From assembly GCA_046294345.1 (NCBI GenBank), contig JBKBJT010000001.1, forward strand, positions 1 to 64,000: a stretch of DNA of 64,000 bases. Direction: 5' to 3'. Within the stretch, counting starts at the first letter, position 1. Each line of letters begins with the position of its first letter. Positions 40,825 to 49,592 of the stretch are shown in pieces. The notes under the pieces were generated by a model. It searched no databases and had not been told where the DNA came from. It was given only the letters and a program-made list of their open reading frames with translations. This stretch comes from Ferrovibrio sp046294345. Lineage in GTDB: Bacteria; Pseudomonadota; Alphaproteobacteria; Ferrovibrionales; Ferrovibrionaceae. Both the position numbers and the translations under genes were made by a program.

Positions 40825-42051
40825 TCAGGTCGCGGCCGGGAAAACCATCGTCGCCGTGGTGCCACGGCCGAGCTCGCTTTCGATGAGCAGCCGGCCGCCA
40901 TGCAGGGCCATCAGGCGGTGCGAGATGGCCAGGCCCAGGCCGGTGCCCTGGCGGCGCTGGTTCTTCGGGCCGGCCTGGTAGAAGGCCTCGCCCAGCCGCG
41001 CCAGATCGGTCGGCGCGATGCCGGGGCCATCGTCGCTGACACTGATGCGCAGGGCACCATGATCATCCACGCGTCCGGCCACCACGATGCGGCCTTCGGC
41101 CGGCGTGAACTTGATTGCGTTGGAAATCAGGTTGAGCAGCACCTGGCGGAAGGCGCTGCGGTCGGCTTGCAGGACCGGCAGATCGTGCAGCGAAGCATCC
41201 ATCACCAGCGACAATTCCTTCTGCCGCGCCTGGGTGATCAGCAGCGAGATCACGGCATCGGCCTCGTCCACCGCTTTCAGGCGATCGAGCGTCAGCGTCA
41301 TCTTGCCGGCCTCGATGCGCGAGAGATCGAGGATCGAGGTGATCACCTCCAGCAGATGCTTGCCGGCGCGGCCGATCAGGCCGGCATAATCCTTGTAGTG
41401 GCTGTCGCCGAGCGGCCCATAGGCCTCGGTCTCCAGCAGTTCGGCGAAACCAATCACGGCATTGAGCGGCGTGCGCAGCTCGTGGCTCATGAAGGCGAGG
41501 AACTCGCCTTTCGACCGCGATGCCAGCATGGCCTCTTCGCGGGCGGTTTCGGTTTCGACCAGCGCGCGATGCAACTCCAGCGCATCCACCACCAGGGCGG
41601 CAAGTTCGCGCAGCTGCGACTGCGCCTTGTCGTCGAAGCGGCGCGCGACGCCGTCGAAGATCGCCAGCGTGCCGACCGCCTGGCCATCCTGGCCGACCAG
41701 CGGCGCGCCGGCATAGAAACGCAGGCCGCCCACGCCCGCCACGAAGGGATTGTCGGCGAAGCGCCGATCCTGCGAGGCGTCCTCGATGACGCAGACTTCA
41801 TCCTTGAGAATCGCCCAGGCACACAGGCCATGTTCGCGCGGGATCTCGCGCAGGTCGATGCCGCTATGGGCCTTGAACCAGAGCCGGTCGGAATCGACCA
41901 GGCTGATCATCGCGCCGGCGGTGCCGAAGACGCGGGTCGCCAGCTGCACCAGACGATCGAAGCGCGCGTCGTATGGTGTGTCCAGGATGGCGAGGCGGCG
42001 CAACGCCGTGAGGCGTGCGGCTTCGTCGGACGGCAGGGGTGCGGCGACCAA
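40825..42051 (-). CDS. Soluble GAF-domain histidine kinase
   Basis: A 408-residue cytoplasmic kinase. N-terminal GAF domain (about 20-165: LAILDTPYDARFDRLVQLAT, AGAPLVGQDGQAVGTLAIFD). HisKA with H190 in FMSHELRTPLNAVIGFAELL. HATPase_c: QVLLNLISNAIKFTPAEG, SDDGPGIAPTDL, GTGLGLAISHRLMALHGG. No membrane helix and no receiver. The GAF type (ILDTP...) is common in bacteriophytochrome-like and redox or small-molecule sensors but lacks an obvious bilin Cys. No response regulator is adjacent. Possible operon with the molybdopterin-domain-like gene. Confidence 0.9.
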   Translation of the reverse strand: MVAAPLPSDEAARLTALRRLAILDTPYDARFDRLVQLATRVFGTAGAMISLVDSDRLWFKAHSGIDLREIPREHGLCAWAILKDEVCVIEDASQDRRFADNPFVAGVGGLRFYAGAPLVGQDGQAVGTLAIFDGVARRFDDKAQSQLRELAALVVDALELHRALVETETAREEAMLASRSKGEFLAFMSHELRTPLNAVIGFAELLETEAYGPLGDSHYKDYAGLIGRAGKHLLEVITSILDLSRIEAGKMTLTLDRLKAVDEADAVISLLITQARQKELSLVMDASLHDLPVLQADRSAFRQVLLNLISNAIKFTPAEGRIVVAGRVDDHGALRISVSDDGPGIAPTDLARLGEAFYQAGPKNQRRQGTGLGLAISHRLMALHGGRLLIESELGRGTTATMVFPAAT

Positions 42052-42228
42052 GGGAACGGGTCTCTCGGGGATGGCTTGCGAAGCGCTTTTAAATAGAGGC
42101 GGACTACCGCCCCTGCAAGCATTGCTTTGCGCGACGGCGACAGCCTCCGCGATTAACCATGATGCGACCGCGACCGGAAATGGAAATCATGCCGCATCAC
42201 ATGTCGGAATCGGATCAGCGACGCCTGA

Positions 42229-42984
42229 TCAGCGGCGTCTGAGGATCGCCTCGCCATCCACGGTCATGCTCACCGTCTGCTCGCCGGCGGCGGTTACCGG
42301 CGGCACACCGGCCGCCATACCCTTGGCTTCGGCGGCGCGCATCAGCATCGGCCGCGACACGCCGCCGCCATGCACGCCGACACGCGCCCAGCCGGTGAAT
42401 TCCATGCCCAGCGCCGCTGCCGCGCGCTGCGCCCGCGCCGTCAGGCGCTGCAAGGCCTCGGCCACCAGATCGTCCTGGATGCTGCGCTGCTGTTCGCGCG
42501 AAATCATGTATCCCAGTTCCTGCAATGCCAGGCCTTCACTCTGAAGAATGCCGACCGCTTCCAGCAGTTTCGCATCCTCCTTCGCGCTCAGGATCAGGCT
42601 CTGCTGCGCGCGCCACACCGGCGCCGGCGGCTTGGTGCCGGCCGGCAGCGCCTGCGGACGCGGCGGGGTTTCCTGCCAGGTGTTGTAGCCGCCGGTTTCA
42701 ACCTCAAGCCCCAGCGACCGCGCGCGGGCCAGCGCCTTCGTCATGGCGGCATTGACGCTGGACTGCGCGGCGGCAGCCTGTTCGGAGGTAGCCTGCGCCA
42801 CCAGGCGGGCGCGGATGGTATCGGGCGTGACGTCGCGCTCGGCCTGTTCGTTCAGGGTCAGCAGCGTGGCATCGTCGGGCAGCACGCGCTGGGCGGTCTG
42901 GGCGGCGGCGACGCCCGAAGACAGCACGGGGGCCAGCAGCAAGGCGGCGGCGAAAGCGGGAAGGATAAGGCGGGATGGCGCCAT
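42229..42984 (-). CDS. SIMPL (DUF541) domain periplasmic protein
   Basis: A 251-residue exported protein (signal LILPAFAAALLLAPVLSSGVAAA). The SIMPL pattern is visible: LLTLNEQAERDVTPDTIRAR, AMTKALARARSLGLEVETGG, then a Pro-rich loop, WRAQQSLILSAKEDAKLLEA, and closing VSMTVDGEAIL. Members (YggE-like, BP26-like) form periplasmic oligomers linked to stress protection; mechanism unclear. ATG at 42984 behind GGAG. A stretch without a gene (42052-42228) separates it from the kinase. Part of the block that splits the conserved housekeeping cluster. Confidence 0.85.
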   Translation of the reverse strand: MAPSRLILPAFAAALLLAPVLSSGVAAAQTAQRVLPDDATLLTLNEQAERDVTPDTIRARLVAQATSEQAAAAQSSVNAAMTKALARARSLGLEVETGGYNTWQETPPRPQALPAGTKPPAPVWRAQQSLILSAKEDAKLLEAVGILQSEGLALQELGYMISREQQRSIQDDLVAEALQRLTARAQRAAAALGMEFTGWARVGVHGGGVSRPMLMRAAEAKGMAAGVPPVTAAGEQTVSMTVDGEAILRRR

Positions 42985-43105
42985 GGCGGTGAATCTCCGG
43001 ATCGTTTGCCGCAGCATAACCGGAGAACCATGGCGACTTTGCGGCAAAAAACCGGAACCACACGGCTGCGGAGCCGGATAGCCGGCCCCGCAACGCATGA
43101 TGGGC

Positions 43106-43504
43106 TCAGTGGGTATCCAGCAGGGGCCGCATGCGATCCTTGGCATGGAAATACTTGCGGGCATAAGCCACCACCTGGCCATCGGTCGGGTGATCGACCG
43201 TCTCGACGCCCATGATCTTCGGCTCGATTTGCGGCACCGCCTTGTGCACATGGCGGATGAATTCCAGCTTGGCCGCGCCGGGGCCGAGCACGAGGATTTC
43301 GCTGCTGCCGTCCAGGGCGCGGCAGATTTCGTCGTAGAAGGCTATATCCGCCGGCTCCCGGCCCGAACCCATGACGGAACTGGCCTTGTGATGCAGATGG
43401 TGCTTGTGGCCATGCACCGTCAGCTTTTCGGCCTCTTCCCTGTTGAACTGGAAGACCCGGGCCTCGGCATGATCGAGCCAGACCACGGCGTGGTAATGCG
43501 ACAT
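43106..43504 (-). CDS. Bacterial eRF1-like (archaeo-eukaryotic release factor-type) protein
   Basis: A 132-residue protein: HYHAVVWLDHAEARVFQFNR, DIAFYDEICRALDGSSEILV and LGPGAAKLEFIRHVHKAVPQ resemble the bacterial eRF1 domain 2/3-like family sometimes labelled translational machinery protein. A His-rich loop (HGHKHHLHHK) is notable and may bind metal. Start at 43504, because GGAGGAAAACACG lies just before it; the in-frame ATG 15 bases upstream overlaps that Shine-Dalgarno. Role unproven; proposed functions include ribosome rescue. 66 bases downstream of the phosphatase gene. Confidence 0.65.
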   Translation of the reverse strand: MSHYHAVVWLDHAEARVFQFNREEAEKLTVHGHKHHLHHKASSVMGSGREPADIAFYDEICRALDGSSEILVLGPGAAKLEFIRHVHKAVPQIEPKIMGVETVDHPTDGQVVAYARKYFHAKDRMRPLLDTH

Positions 43505-43570
43505 CGTGTTTTCCTCCAACGGACGATGTTGGAAGCTTACACCCGCCGTGTCAGGACGCCTTGACGCAGG

Positions 43571-44023
43571 TCAATCGCCGCCGGCGGAAACCGCCGTCCG
43601 GGTGAAACGGGCACGGATCTTCTTCATCAGGAAATCGCGCACCTCGCGATAGGCCTGCAGGCGCTGTTCGCGCGTGCCCTCGACGATGGTGGGATCGAAG
43701 GTGTTCCAGAATTCCACATCGCAGGCCATGGTGCGGGTCATGTCCACGGCCGTATGCTGCGCTTCCGGAGACAGCGAAATGATCAGGTCGAAGGAGCTGT
43801 CTTCCAGGTCGTCGAAGGTCTTCGAGCGGTGTTTCGAGATATCCAGGCCGATCTCGTCCATCACCTCGACCGCGAGCGGATCGACCGGCTGCTTGCGCAC
43901 GCCGGCGGAATCGACGAAGACCTGCTTCGGGTAAAGCGCCTTGAGGATGCCCTCGGCCATGGGGGAGCGCACGCTGTTCATGGTACAACAGAACAGCACG
44001 CTGCCGGGAAGCCGATCGCTCAT
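43571..44023 (-). CDS. Low-molecular-weight protein-tyrosine-phosphatase family
   Basis: A 150-residue protein with the CX5R catalytic loop C13-TMNSV-R19 preceded by C12 (LFCCTMNSVRSPMAEG), and DPTIVEGTREQR with the acid Asp. The family covers phosphotyrosine phosphatases and arsenate reductases. In alphaproteobacteria this gene follows UPF0262 and precedes infA. Its start is five bases after the UPF0262 stop. Arsenate reduction is possible but not indicated by the context. Confidence 0.88.
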   Translation of the reverse strand: MSDRLPGSVLFCCTMNSVRSPMAEGILKALYPKQVFVDSAGVRKQPVDPLAVEVMDEIGLDISKHRSKTFDDLEDSSFDLIISLSPEAQHTAVDMTRTMACDVEFWNTFDPTIVEGTREQRLQAYREVRDFLMKKIRARFTRTAVSAGGD

Positions 44024-44028
44024 ATGGC

Positions 44029-44520
44029 TTACCGGATATGCAGGACGCAGATCAGGGTGAACAGCCGGCGGGCGGTGTCGAAATCGGTGTCGATCTTGCC
44101 CTTCAGCCGCTCGCGCAGCAATTCCGATCCCTCGTTGTGCACGCCGCGGCGCGCCATGTCGATGGTCTCGATCTGCGACGGCGAGGACCGCTTGATCGCC
44201 TGGTAATAGCTGTCGCAGATCTCGAAATAATCCTTCACGATGCGGCGGAAGGGCGACAGCGCCAGGATGATCTTGCCCAGCGGCGTGGCGCCCTCGTCGC
44301 GGATGTCGAAGACCAGCCGGTTGTCCTCGATTGCCAGCATGAGCTGGAACGGCCCCTGGTTCTCATGGGCGCCGATGGGCGAGAAGACGTTCTGCTCCAG
44401 CAGGTCGAAGATCGCCACGCGCTGCTCGTGCTCGATATCGGCGCTGCGCCGCACGACGGTGCGCTCGTCGAGCTGCACGTCGACGAGGCGGTGGCAGGCC
44501 GGCGGCGCCTTCTCCGTCAT
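44029..44520 (-). CDS. UPF0262 family protein
   Basis: A 163-residue protein recognised by RLVDVQLDERTVVRRSADIE, EQNVFSPIGAHENQGPF (in two parts) and FRRIVKDYFEICDSYYQAI. The family is confined mainly to alphaproteobacteria, has no assigned function, and sits between hisD and the phosphatase gene. Its ATG overlaps the hisD stop by four bases (ATGA), so translation is coupled. Confidence 0.93.
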   Translation of the reverse strand: MTEKAPPACHRLVDVQLDERTVVRRSADIEHEQRVAIFDLLEQNVFSPIGAHENQGPFQLMLAIEDNRLVFDIRDEGATPLGKIILALSPFRRIVKDYFEICDSYYQAIKRSSPSQIETIDMARRGVHNEGSELLRERLKGKIDTDFDTARRLFTLICVLHIR

Positions 44521-45818
44521 GCCGCTCCCTTGGCCAGCCGGATCGCGACCGACAGCGCATGGCCCTGCAGACCCTCGGCCTCGGCCAGAGCCACGGCGGC
44601 GGGGCCGATCTTTTCCAGCGAGGCCTGGTCGCATTGCACCAGCGTGGTGCGTTTCATGAAATCGAGCAGGTTCAGGCCGGAGGCGAAACGCGCCGCACCC
44701 GCGGTAGGCAGCACATGGTTCGGCCCGGCCACGTAATCGCCCACGGCTTCCGGCGTGTGGCGGCCGAGGAAGATCGCGCCGGCATGGCGCACCCTGGCGG
44801 CCAGCGCCTGCGGATCGTCGATGGCGAGCTCCAGATGCTCGGGCGCGATGGCATCCACCAGGGGCGCGACATCGGCAAGCTGCTTCACCGTGATGAGCGC
44901 GCCGAATTTTTCCCAGCTGGCCGTGGCGATAGCGCTGCGCGGCATGGTGGAGAGCTGCTGGCGCACGGCAGCGCCCACCTGTTCGGCGAAGGCGGCGTCA
45001 TCGGTGATCAGCACCGACTGCGCCACCTCGTCATGCTCGGCCTGGCTGAGAAGATCGGCGGCGATCCAGGCGGGATCGTTCTTGCTGTCGGCCACCACCA
45101 GAATCTCGGAAGGCCCGGCGGGATTGTCGATGCCGACCTGGCCGAAGACCAGCCGCTTGGCCGTGACCACGAAGCTGTTGCCCGGGCCGGTGATCTTGTC
45201 GACCGCCTTGATGCTTTCGGTGCCGTAGGCCAGCGCCGCTACGGCCTGCGCGCCGCCGATGCGGTAGACTTCCGTCACGCCGGCCAGCTTCAGCGCCGCC
45301 ATCACCAGCGGATTGAGTTCACCGCCCGGCGTGGGCAGCGTGACCACAACACGGCGCACGCCCGCCACCACGGCCGGAATGGCGTTCATCAGCACGGAGG
45401 ACGGATAGGCCGCCTTGCCGCCGGGTACATAGAGACCCACGGCATCCAGCGGCGTCCAGCGATGCCCCAGCTTCACCCCTTGAGGATCGGTGTAGAAATC
45501 GTCAGCCGGTTTCTGGCGGGCATGGAACGAACGGATGCGCTCGGCGGCAACCTCAAGAGCGGCAAGCGTTGCCTTGTCGACCAGGGCTGCGGCAGCATCG
45601 ATCTCGGCCTGGCTGATGCGCAGGCCGAGTCTGGCGGAATCGACGTGATCGAATTTTTGATTCAGCTCGTGCAGGGCCGCGTCGCCGCGCTTGCGCACAT
45701 CGGCGATGATCTGCACGACCGTGGCCGAGACATCGGCCTCGGCGTCGCGCTTGGCCTTCACCATCGCGTCGAACCGCGCGGCGAAATCCTGATCGGCTGC
45801 GTTGAGGAAAACGGGCAT
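44517..45818 (-). CDS. hisD: Histidinol dehydrogenase
   Basis: A 433-residue enzyme for the last two oxidation steps of histidine synthesis (L-histidinol to L-histidine, NAD and zinc dependent). Family motifs: GLYVPGGKAAYPSSVLMNAI, KITGPGNSFVVTAKRLVFGQ, DNPAGPSEILVVAD, LLSQAEHDEVAQSVLIT and PNHVLPTAGAARFASGL. ATG at 45818 shares a base with the hisG stop; the longer open frame upstream is inside hisG. Confidence 0.97.
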   Translation of the reverse strand: MPVFLNAADQDFAARFDAMVKAKRDAEADVSATVVQIIADVRKRGDAALHELNQKFDHVDSARLGLRISQAEIDAAAALVDKATLAALEVAAERIRSFHARQKPADDFYTDPQGVKLGHRWTPLDAVGLYVPGGKAAYPSSVLMNAIPAVVAGVRRVVVTLPTPGGELNPLVMAALKLAGVTEVYRIGGAQAVAALAYGTESIKAVDKITGPGNSFVVTAKRLVFGQVGIDNPAGPSEILVVADSKNDPAWIAADLLSQAEHDEVAQSVLITDDAAFAEQVGAAVRQQLSTMPRSAIATASWEKFGALITVKQLADVAPLVDAIAPEHLELAIDDPQALAARVRHAGAIFLGRHTPEAVGDYVAGPNHVLPTAGAARFASGLNLLDFMKRTTLVQCDQASLEKIGPAAVALAEAEGLQGHALSVAIRLAKGAA

Positions 45819-46513
45819 CAGACGGCGACTTTCTTCTTCGCAGCCGCTGCCTGATCGACGGCGGCGCGGAACTTCTCCAGCCAGCCGCCGACCTGCAGCG
45901 GCCGGGTTTTCAGCGCGGCCCGGTTCACCACCAGGCGCGAGGTGACCTGGGCGATGATTTCCACCTCGACCAGGCCGTTCGCCTTCAAGGTAGCGCCGGT
46001 GGAGACCAAGTCCACGATGCGGCGGCACAGCCCCAGCGTGGGCGCCAGTTCCATCGCGCCGTTCAGCTTGATGCATTCGGCCTGCACGCCGCGCGCGGCA
46101 AAGTATTTCTGCGTCACATGCGGATATTTGGTGGCCACCCGCACATGGCTCCAGCGTTTCGGATCGTCGGAGGCCGAGAGTTCCACCGGTTCGGCCACCG
46201 ACAGGCGGCAATGGCCGATATCGAGGTCGAGCGGGGCATAGATCTCGGGGAAATCGAATTCCATCAAGACGTCATTCCCGGCCACGCCGAGCTGGGCGGC
46301 GCCGAAGGCAACGAAGGTGGCGACGTCGAAGCTGCGCACGCGGATCAGCTCGATATCGGGCTGGCTGGTGGCAAAGCGCAGCTTGCGGCTGTTCTCGTCG
46401 GCGAATTCCGGCTCCGGCACGATGCCCACGGCATGCAGCAGCGGCATCACCTCTTTCAGGATGCGGCCCTTGGGCAGGGCCATCACCAGTTTGTCTGAAG
46501 AGGCGGCGTTCAT
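45818..46513 (-). CDS. hisG: ATP phosphoribosyltransferase, short form
   Basis: A 231-residue catalytic subunit for the first step of histidine synthesis (ATP plus PRPP). Motifs: LVMALPKGRILKEVMPLLH, AAQLGVAGNDVLMEFD, RVATKYPHVTQKYFA, LNGAMELAPTLGL and DLVSTGATLKANGLVEVE (PRPP loop STGATL). It lacks the C-terminal regulatory domain, so it is HisG-S, which normally needs HisZ; hisZ is not in the window. ATGA overlap with the DUF2948 gene upstream. Confidence 0.95.
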   Translation of the reverse strand: MNAASSDKLVMALPKGRILKEVMPLLHAVGIVPEPEFADENSRKLRFATSQPDIELIRVRSFDVATFVAFGAAQLGVAGNDVLMEFDFPEIYAPLDLDIGHCRLSVAEPVELSASDDPKRWSHVRVATKYPHVTQKYFAARGVQAECIKLNGAMELAPTLGLCRRIVDLVSTGATLKANGLVEVEIIAQVTSRLVVNRAALKTRPLQVGGWLEKFRAAVDQAAAAKKKVAV

Positions 46514-46989
46514 GACACTTCCTTGTGCTTGGGCGCGTGGCGCACCGGATAGGGCTGGCCGATATCCTGCATCTGGGCATCGACGCATTCGACCTCCAGG
46601 CGCACGGCGCCGCCACCGGCAAATACCAGCGTCAACGTGGCCGCCGGCGCCTCGCCAGCCGGCTCGGCCAGGATGGAGAGCAGTTCGAGCGGCGTTTTTG
46701 CGTCATGCCGAGCGATACCGGTCGACTGCACCTTCAGCACACCCTCGAAATGCAGGCCGGCCGGCACGCGCACATGGGGCACGGCGCGGATCAGCAGGCG
46801 CTGGCGGTCGGCCAGATGCTCGTCTTCCCAGCGGAAACGGTTCAATACAAGCGCGAAACGGCGCTGACGCGGCTGGAAGGTCATGTCGGTGGCATGCAGC
46901 GTCGCATCCTGCAGGCAGGCCGACAGCACCGTGATGTCCTCGACATCCTCGGCGCGCAGCTTCAGCGGCATGAAACGCGACGGTGCCAT
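46510..46989 (-). CDS. DUF2948 family protein
   Basis: A 159-residue protein: LKLRAEDVEDITVLSACLQD, DMTFQPRQRRFALVLNRFRW and VLKVQSTGIARHD are typical of this alphaproteobacterial family found between murA and hisG/hisD. Function is unknown. It starts four bases after the murA stop and overlaps hisG by four bases, so it is embedded in a translationally coupled operon. Confidence 0.88.
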   Translation of the reverse strand: MAPSRFMPLKLRAEDVEDITVLSACLQDATLHATDMTFQPRQRRFALVLNRFRWEDEHLADRQRLLIRAVPHVRVPAGLHFEGVLKVQSTGIARHDAKTPLELLSILAEPAGEAPAATLTLVFAGGGAVRLEVECVDAQMQDIGQPYPVRHAPKHKEVS

Positions 46990-46993
46990 GGGT

Positions 46994-48274
46994 TCAGTCT
47001 TTCAACCTCTCGATCTGGGCGCCGCAGGCGGCCAGCTTTTCTTCCAGCCGCTCGTAGCCGCGATCCAGGTGGTAGACGCGGTTGACGATGGTCTCGCCCT
47101 CGGCGGCCAGGCCGGCCAGCACCAGCGACACGGACGCCCGCAGGTCGGTGGCCATCACCGGTGCGCCGGTGAGTTTCGGCACGCCGCGCACCAGCGCCGA
47201 GGCGCCATGCACCACGATATTGGCGCCCATGCGCGCCATCTCGGGCACATGCATGAACCGGTTCTCGAAGATCGACTCGGTGATCATCGAGGCGCCCTCG
47301 GCCACCGACATCGCCGCCATCACCTGGGCCTGCATGTCAGTCGGGAAACCGGGATAGGGCTGGGTGAGGAAATCGACGCCCTTCAGCCGGCTGCCGTTGC
47401 GGCCGATGGAAATGCCACGCGCGGTCTCGGCCACGTCGCAGCCGGCCTCGCGCAGCTTGTCGGCCACGGATTCGATCAGGTCGAGCCGCGTGTTCAGCAA
47501 CTCCACTTTCCCGCCGCAGATGGCGGCGGCAGCGGCGAAGGTGCCGGTCTCGATACGGTCCGGCACGATGCGATGTTCGGCACCATGCAGCGACTTCTTG
47601 CCATGGATGGTGAGATGCTCGCTGCCGATACCGTCGATCATCGCGCCCATCGCCACCAGGCAATAGGCCAGATCGGTGATCTCGGGTTCACGCGCGGCAT
47701 TCTCCAGCACCGTGGTGCCCTCGGCCAGCGTGGCCGCCATCAGCAGGTTCTCGGTGGCGCCGACCGACACCATCGGAAACCGCACCACGCCACCCTTAAG
47801 GCCCTTCGGCGCGCGGGCCTTGATATAGCCGTTCTCGACATTGATCTCGGCGCCCAGCGCCTTCAGGCCCATGATGTGCAGGTCCACCGGCCGCGTGCCG
47901 ATGGCGCAGCCGCCGGGCAAGGAAACCTCCGCCTCGCCGAAACGCGCCAGCAGCGGGCCGAGCACCAGCACGGAGGCGCGCATCTTGCGCACGATGTCGT
48001 AGGGCGCGAGCGTGGATTCGATCTTCGCCGCGTTGAGGTGGATGGTGCGGCCCTCGGGCGTGCCGTTGCCGCCATCCATCGACACATCGACGCCATGCTG
48101 CTGCAGCAGCTGCGCCATGGTGGCGATGTCGGCCAGGTGCGGCACGTTGGACAGCGTGAGGGTATCGCCGGTCAGCAGGCTGGCCGCCATCAGCGGCAGG
48201 GCCGCGTTCTTGGCACCGCCAATACTGATGCTGCCTTCCAGCGGCCGACCGCCGCGCAACCGAATTCGATCCAT
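46994..48274 (-). CDS. murA: UDP-N-acetylglucosamine 1-carboxyvinyltransferase
   Basis: A 426-residue MurA, first committed step of peptidoglycan precursor synthesis (enolpyruvyl transfer from PEP). IRLRGGRPLEGSISIGGAKN at the start, catalytic C123 in LPGGCAIGTRPVD (the residue alkylated by fosfomycin, so the enzyme should be sensitive), and PYPGFPTDMQAQVMA near the C-terminus. ATG at 48274; in-frame extension upstream is not family-like. It heads the leftward murA-DUF2948-hisG-hisD-UPF0262-phosphatase operon. Confidence 0.97.
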   Translation of the reverse strand: MDRIRLRGGRPLEGSISIGGAKNAALPLMAASLLTGDTLTLSNVPHLADIATMAQLLQQHGVDVSMDGGNGTPEGRTIHLNAAKIESTLAPYDIVRKMRASVLVLGPLLARFGEAEVSLPGGCAIGTRPVDLHIMGLKALGAEINVENGYIKARAPKGLKGGVVRFPMVSVGATENLLMAATLAEGTTVLENAAREPEITDLAYCLVAMGAMIDGIGSEHLTIHGKKSLHGAEHRIVPDRIETGTFAAAAAICGGKVELLNTRLDLIESVADKLREAGCDVAETARGISIGRNGSRLKGVDFLTQPYPGFPTDMQAQVMAAMSVAEGASMITESIFENRFMHVPEMARMGANIVVHGASALVRGVPKLTGAPVMATDLRASVSLVLAGLAAEGETIVNRVYHLDRGYERLEEKLAACGAQIERLKD

Positions 48275-48482
48275 AACGCCTTGATTCCAAAGGGCCTTCG
48301 GCCAGACGGCCAAGGCCACGCCAAACTTGTCCCGTCTGTCTAGCGCAACGGGGCGCGAATCGCCAGTGCGGGGCAGCATCGGCCCGGCGGCCATGGATTG
48401 TGAAGCCAATCACAGGCGGCAGGGTTTCCCGTTGCCACCCCCGCCAGCACAATCCAGCCTGCCACCGCAGCAGGGGGCCAGC

Positions 48483-49010
48483 ATGACCACATTTCTTGCC
48501 ATCACCGGCCGCATCCTCGGCGGCACCCCTGTCTGGGTCTGGGGCCTGCTGGCCCTGCTGGTCTGGCTAGGCAGTCTGGGCCTGAAGCAGCGCAACGTGG
48601 CGCTGGGCCGGGTGGCTATCGTGCCGGCCGTCTTCATCGTCTGGGGCCTGTCGGGTGTGGCCGGCAGGCCATTCGATGCCGCGACCATCGCCGGTCTGTG
48701 GCTGGCCGGTCTTGCCGGCGGGGGATTGCTGGGACTGGCGACCGGACCACGGATTTTAAGCGCCGATCCCGTTGCCCGCCGCGTCACGCTGCCGGCCAGC
48801 ATCTGGCCCCTGGCGCGCAACCTGATCTTCTTCTTCGCGCATTACGTTTTGAACGTTGCTGCCGCAATCCAGCCGGCGAACAAGGCCGTGCTCATCCAGG
48901 CCACCATCGCGGTGTCGGGCGCCAGCGCCGGCTACTTCACCGGCTGGAGCGTGGCCTTGTGGCGGCGTTACCGCGCCGCCAGGGAAATTCCTACAGCTTC
49001 GGCAGGGTGA
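48483..49010 (+). CDS. Small multi-helix membrane protein of unknown function (DUF6622-like)
   Basis: A 175-residue protein with four to five hydrophobic segments. ITGRILGGTPVWVWGLLALL and WLGSLGLKQRNVALGR recall a family of small inner-membrane proteins (DUF6622, from memory). No catalytic motif is apparent. The ATG at 48483 gives a membrane-type N-terminus; upstream in-frame codons encode a non-hydrophobic stretch. Divergent from murA. Its 3' end overlaps the convergent dcd by 20 bases. Confidence 0.65.
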   Translation: MTTFLAITGRILGGTPVWVWGLLALLVWLGSLGLKQRNVALGRVAIVPAVFIVWGLSGVAGRPFDAATIAGLWLAGLAGGGLLGLATGPRILSADPVARRVTLPASIWPLARNLIFFFAHYVLNVAAAIQPANKAVLIQATIAVSGASAGYFTGWSVALWRRYRAAREIPTASAG

Positions 49011-49545
49011 CGCCGCGCTGGCCCATGTATTTGCCGGCGCGGTCGGCATAGCTGACCTCGCAGGGCTGGTCGCCCTTGAGGAACAGGAACTGGCAGGCGC
49101 CTTCGTTGGCGTAAATCTTCGCGGGCAAAGGCGTGGTGTTGGAGAATTCCAGCGTCACATGGCCTTCCCATTCGGGTTCCAGCGGCGTGACGTTGACGAT
49201 GATGCCGCAGCGCGCATAGGTGCTTTTGCCAAGGCAGATCACCAGCACATCGCGCGGGATGCGGAAATATTCCACCGTGCGCGCCAGCGCAAAGGAATTG
49301 GGCGGAATCACGCAGACATCGGTATCGAAATCGACAAAGGAGTTCGGCGAGAATTCCTTCGGATCGACCACCGCGCTGTTCACGTTGGTGAAGATCTTGA
49401 ACTCGCGCGCCACGCGGGCGTCGTAGCCATAGGAGGATAGGCCGAAGGAAATCGTGCCCTCGCGCTTCTGCGCCTCGACGAAGGGCTCGATCATGCCATG
49501 CTCGCGGGCCATCTGGCGGATCCAGATATCGGACATGACGGCCAT
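48991..49545 (-). CDS. dcd: dCTP deaminase
   Basis: A 184-residue trimeric enzyme converting dCTP to dUTP in pyrimidine deoxynucleotide synthesis. Signature pieces: ISFGLSSYGYDARVAREFKI, RTVEYFRIPRDVLVICLGKS, STYARCGIIVNVTPLEPEWE (catalytic Glu region) and EGACQFLFLKGD. Length and sequence are standard for the monofunctional proteobacterial enzyme. An ATG three codons later (MSDIWIRQ) is an equally good start. Convergent overlap with the membrane protein gene. Confidence 0.96.
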   Translation of the reverse strand: MAVMSDIWIRQMAREHGMIEPFVEAQKREGTISFGLSSYGYDARVAREFKIFTNVNSAVVDPKEFSPNSFVDFDTDVCVIPPNSFALARTVEYFRIPRDVLVICLGKSTYARCGIIVNVTPLEPEWEGHVTLEFSNTTPLPAKIYANEGACQFLFLKGDQPCEVSYADRAGKYMGQRGVTLPKL

Positions 49546-49592
49546 CGGCGGCGGTCCCTTCTTTGTTGCGGAAATATTGCCTGCCAGCGGGC

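Noticed and set aside
42200..42240. GACGCC...GGCGTC inverted repeat at the SIMPL gene end as a terminator
   Set aside because: Short stem overlapping the stop codon and no T-tract on the minus strand.
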